Assembly: GCA_009885445.1 (NCBI GenBank)
Contig: VFKQ01000084.1
Location: forward strand, 1-6,420
From: Anaerolineaceae bacterium
GTDB taxonomy: Bacteria > Chloroflexota > Anaerolineae > Anaerolineales > Villigracilaceae
Direction: 5' to 3'
Length of the DNA stretch: 6,420 nucleotides
The notes below the pieces were generated by a model, which worked only from the letters and a program-made list of their open reading frames with translations, did no database searches and was not told where the DNA came from. The position numbers were made by a program, and so were the translations under genes. Shown here piece by piece: positions 6,249-6,420 of the stretch. Each line of letters starts with the position of its first letter. The first letter of the stretch is position 1.

Positions 6249-6294
6249 GGTCTGAGTAGTCTAATGGGTCTTCCAACAGCCGACTACTTAGACC
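6249..6294. repeat. Inverted repeat in the maoC leader, inside a tract of GTCT repeats
   Basis: GGTCTGAGTAGTC (6249-6261) and GACTACTTAGACC (6282-6294) are complementary at 12 of 13 positions around a 20-base loop. On the minus strand the arms lie between the candidate transcription start (about 6297) and the ribosome binding site (6239-6234), so the maoC mRNA would begin with this hairpin. The surrounding stretch repeats short TAGTCT/GGTCT units (plus strand at 6231, 6239, 6250, 6257 and 6267; minus strand around 6295-6290), so part of the symmetry may come from a local repeat family rather than a selected stem. An operator for a dimeric regulator is another reading. Confidence 0.6.
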
Positions 6295-6303
6295 ACTCCA
6301 CAA

Positions 6304-6309
6304 ATTATA
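6304..6309 (-). promoter_or_regulatory. Candidate -10 box (perfect TATAAT) of maoC
   Basis: Minus-strand TATAAT at 6309-6304 is a full consensus match, placing the transcription start near 6297 and giving a leader of about 70 bases that begins with the inverted repeat. The -35 position (AGCAGA at about 6332-6327) is poor, so recognition would rely on the -10 or on an activator. Confidence 0.5.
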
Positions 6310-6331
6310 CCTGCCCTCATTCCCAATCTGC

Positions 6332-6337
6332 TACAAT
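6332..6337 (+). promoter_or_regulatory. Candidate extended -10 (TGC-TACAAT) of the plus-strand gene at 6344
   Basis: TACAAT preceded by TGC (6329-6331) fits an extended -10 element, which can work without a -35. The start of transcription would fall about seven bases after 6337, at or next to the ATG at 6344. No Shine-Dalgarno lies between, so the mRNA is probably leaderless. Its upstream region overlaps the maoC -10 on the other strand. Confidence 0.5.
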
Positions 6338-6343
6338 CAACGC

Positions 6344-6420
6344 ATGCCCTCATGGAATCTCACCAACGGCGACCCGCTGCACCTCAGCCTCGCCGCTGAC
6401 GCCCGCTTCGGCGGCGCGGA
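6344..6420 (+). CDS. N-terminal fragment of an unidentified protein (possibly glycogen-debranching-like)
   Basis: Twenty-five complete codons are visible before the right edge. The peptide begins MPSWNLTNGDPLHLSLAADA and has no signal peptide or membrane segment, so a cytoplasmic protein is likely. From memory, Chloroflexota glycogen-debranching or MGH1-like glycoside hydrolases start with a similar W-x-L-x-N-G-x-P followed by L-x-L-A-A-D-A-R pattern, but 25 residues cannot establish this and no catalytic residue is in view. The start is supported by the TACAAT seven bases upstream and by the absence of a competing ATG with a ribosome binding site. ATG 6352-6354 is in another frame. High GC and third-position G/C match the neighbouring coding regions. 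Confidence 0.55.
   Translation, partial: MPSWNLTNGDPLHLSLAADARFGGA

Overview
The window looks like a piece of a Chloroflexota (probably Anaerolineae-type) chromosome. This is inferred from three things: Thr/Pro-rich (TPTP-like) low-complexity segments on two surface proteins, a class A penicillin-binding protein whose Cys-bearing C-terminal region and Ig-like module resemble those of this phylum, and short promoters lying almost on top of start codons. No rRNA, tRNA, CRISPR array, transposase or phage gene is visible, and most of the window is ordinary housekeeping or envelope content.

Layout, left to right. Positions 1-137 (minus) hold the first 45 codons of a lipoprotein that runs off the left edge. 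Positions 138-451 are a divergent intergenic region. Positions 452-1324 (plus) encode a ferritin-like/VIT1 fusion, a predicted membrane iron (or manganese) exporter. Positions 1325-1448 separate convergent genes and hold two hairpins. Three minus-strand genes follow in transcription order: a MaoC-like hydratase (6226-5777), a 1018-residue class A penicillin-binding protein (5705-2649) and an acyltransferase-3 membrane protein (2594-1449). A perfect 17-bp-arm palindrome lies between the first two. Positions 6248-6343 are a compact divergent promoter region, and 6344-6420 (plus) is the start of another gene that leaves the window.

Functionally, the penicillin-binding protein builds and cross-links peptidoglycan at the outer face of the membrane. 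The acyltransferase just downstream, with a 54-base gap, probably acylates a cell-surface glycan, so the two may be co-transcribed envelope genes. The MaoC protein is an acyl-CoA hydratase type of enzyme with no evident link to them. The iron exporter stands alone.

No clearly new multi-gene system is visible. The items most worth a second look are the 37-base palindrome abutting the penicillin-binding-protein start, the tight divergent promoter with a probably leaderless plus-strand gene and a hairpin at the 5' end of the maoC transcript, the Thr/Pro tail of the penicillin-binding protein, and the ferritin-like/VIT1 fusion.
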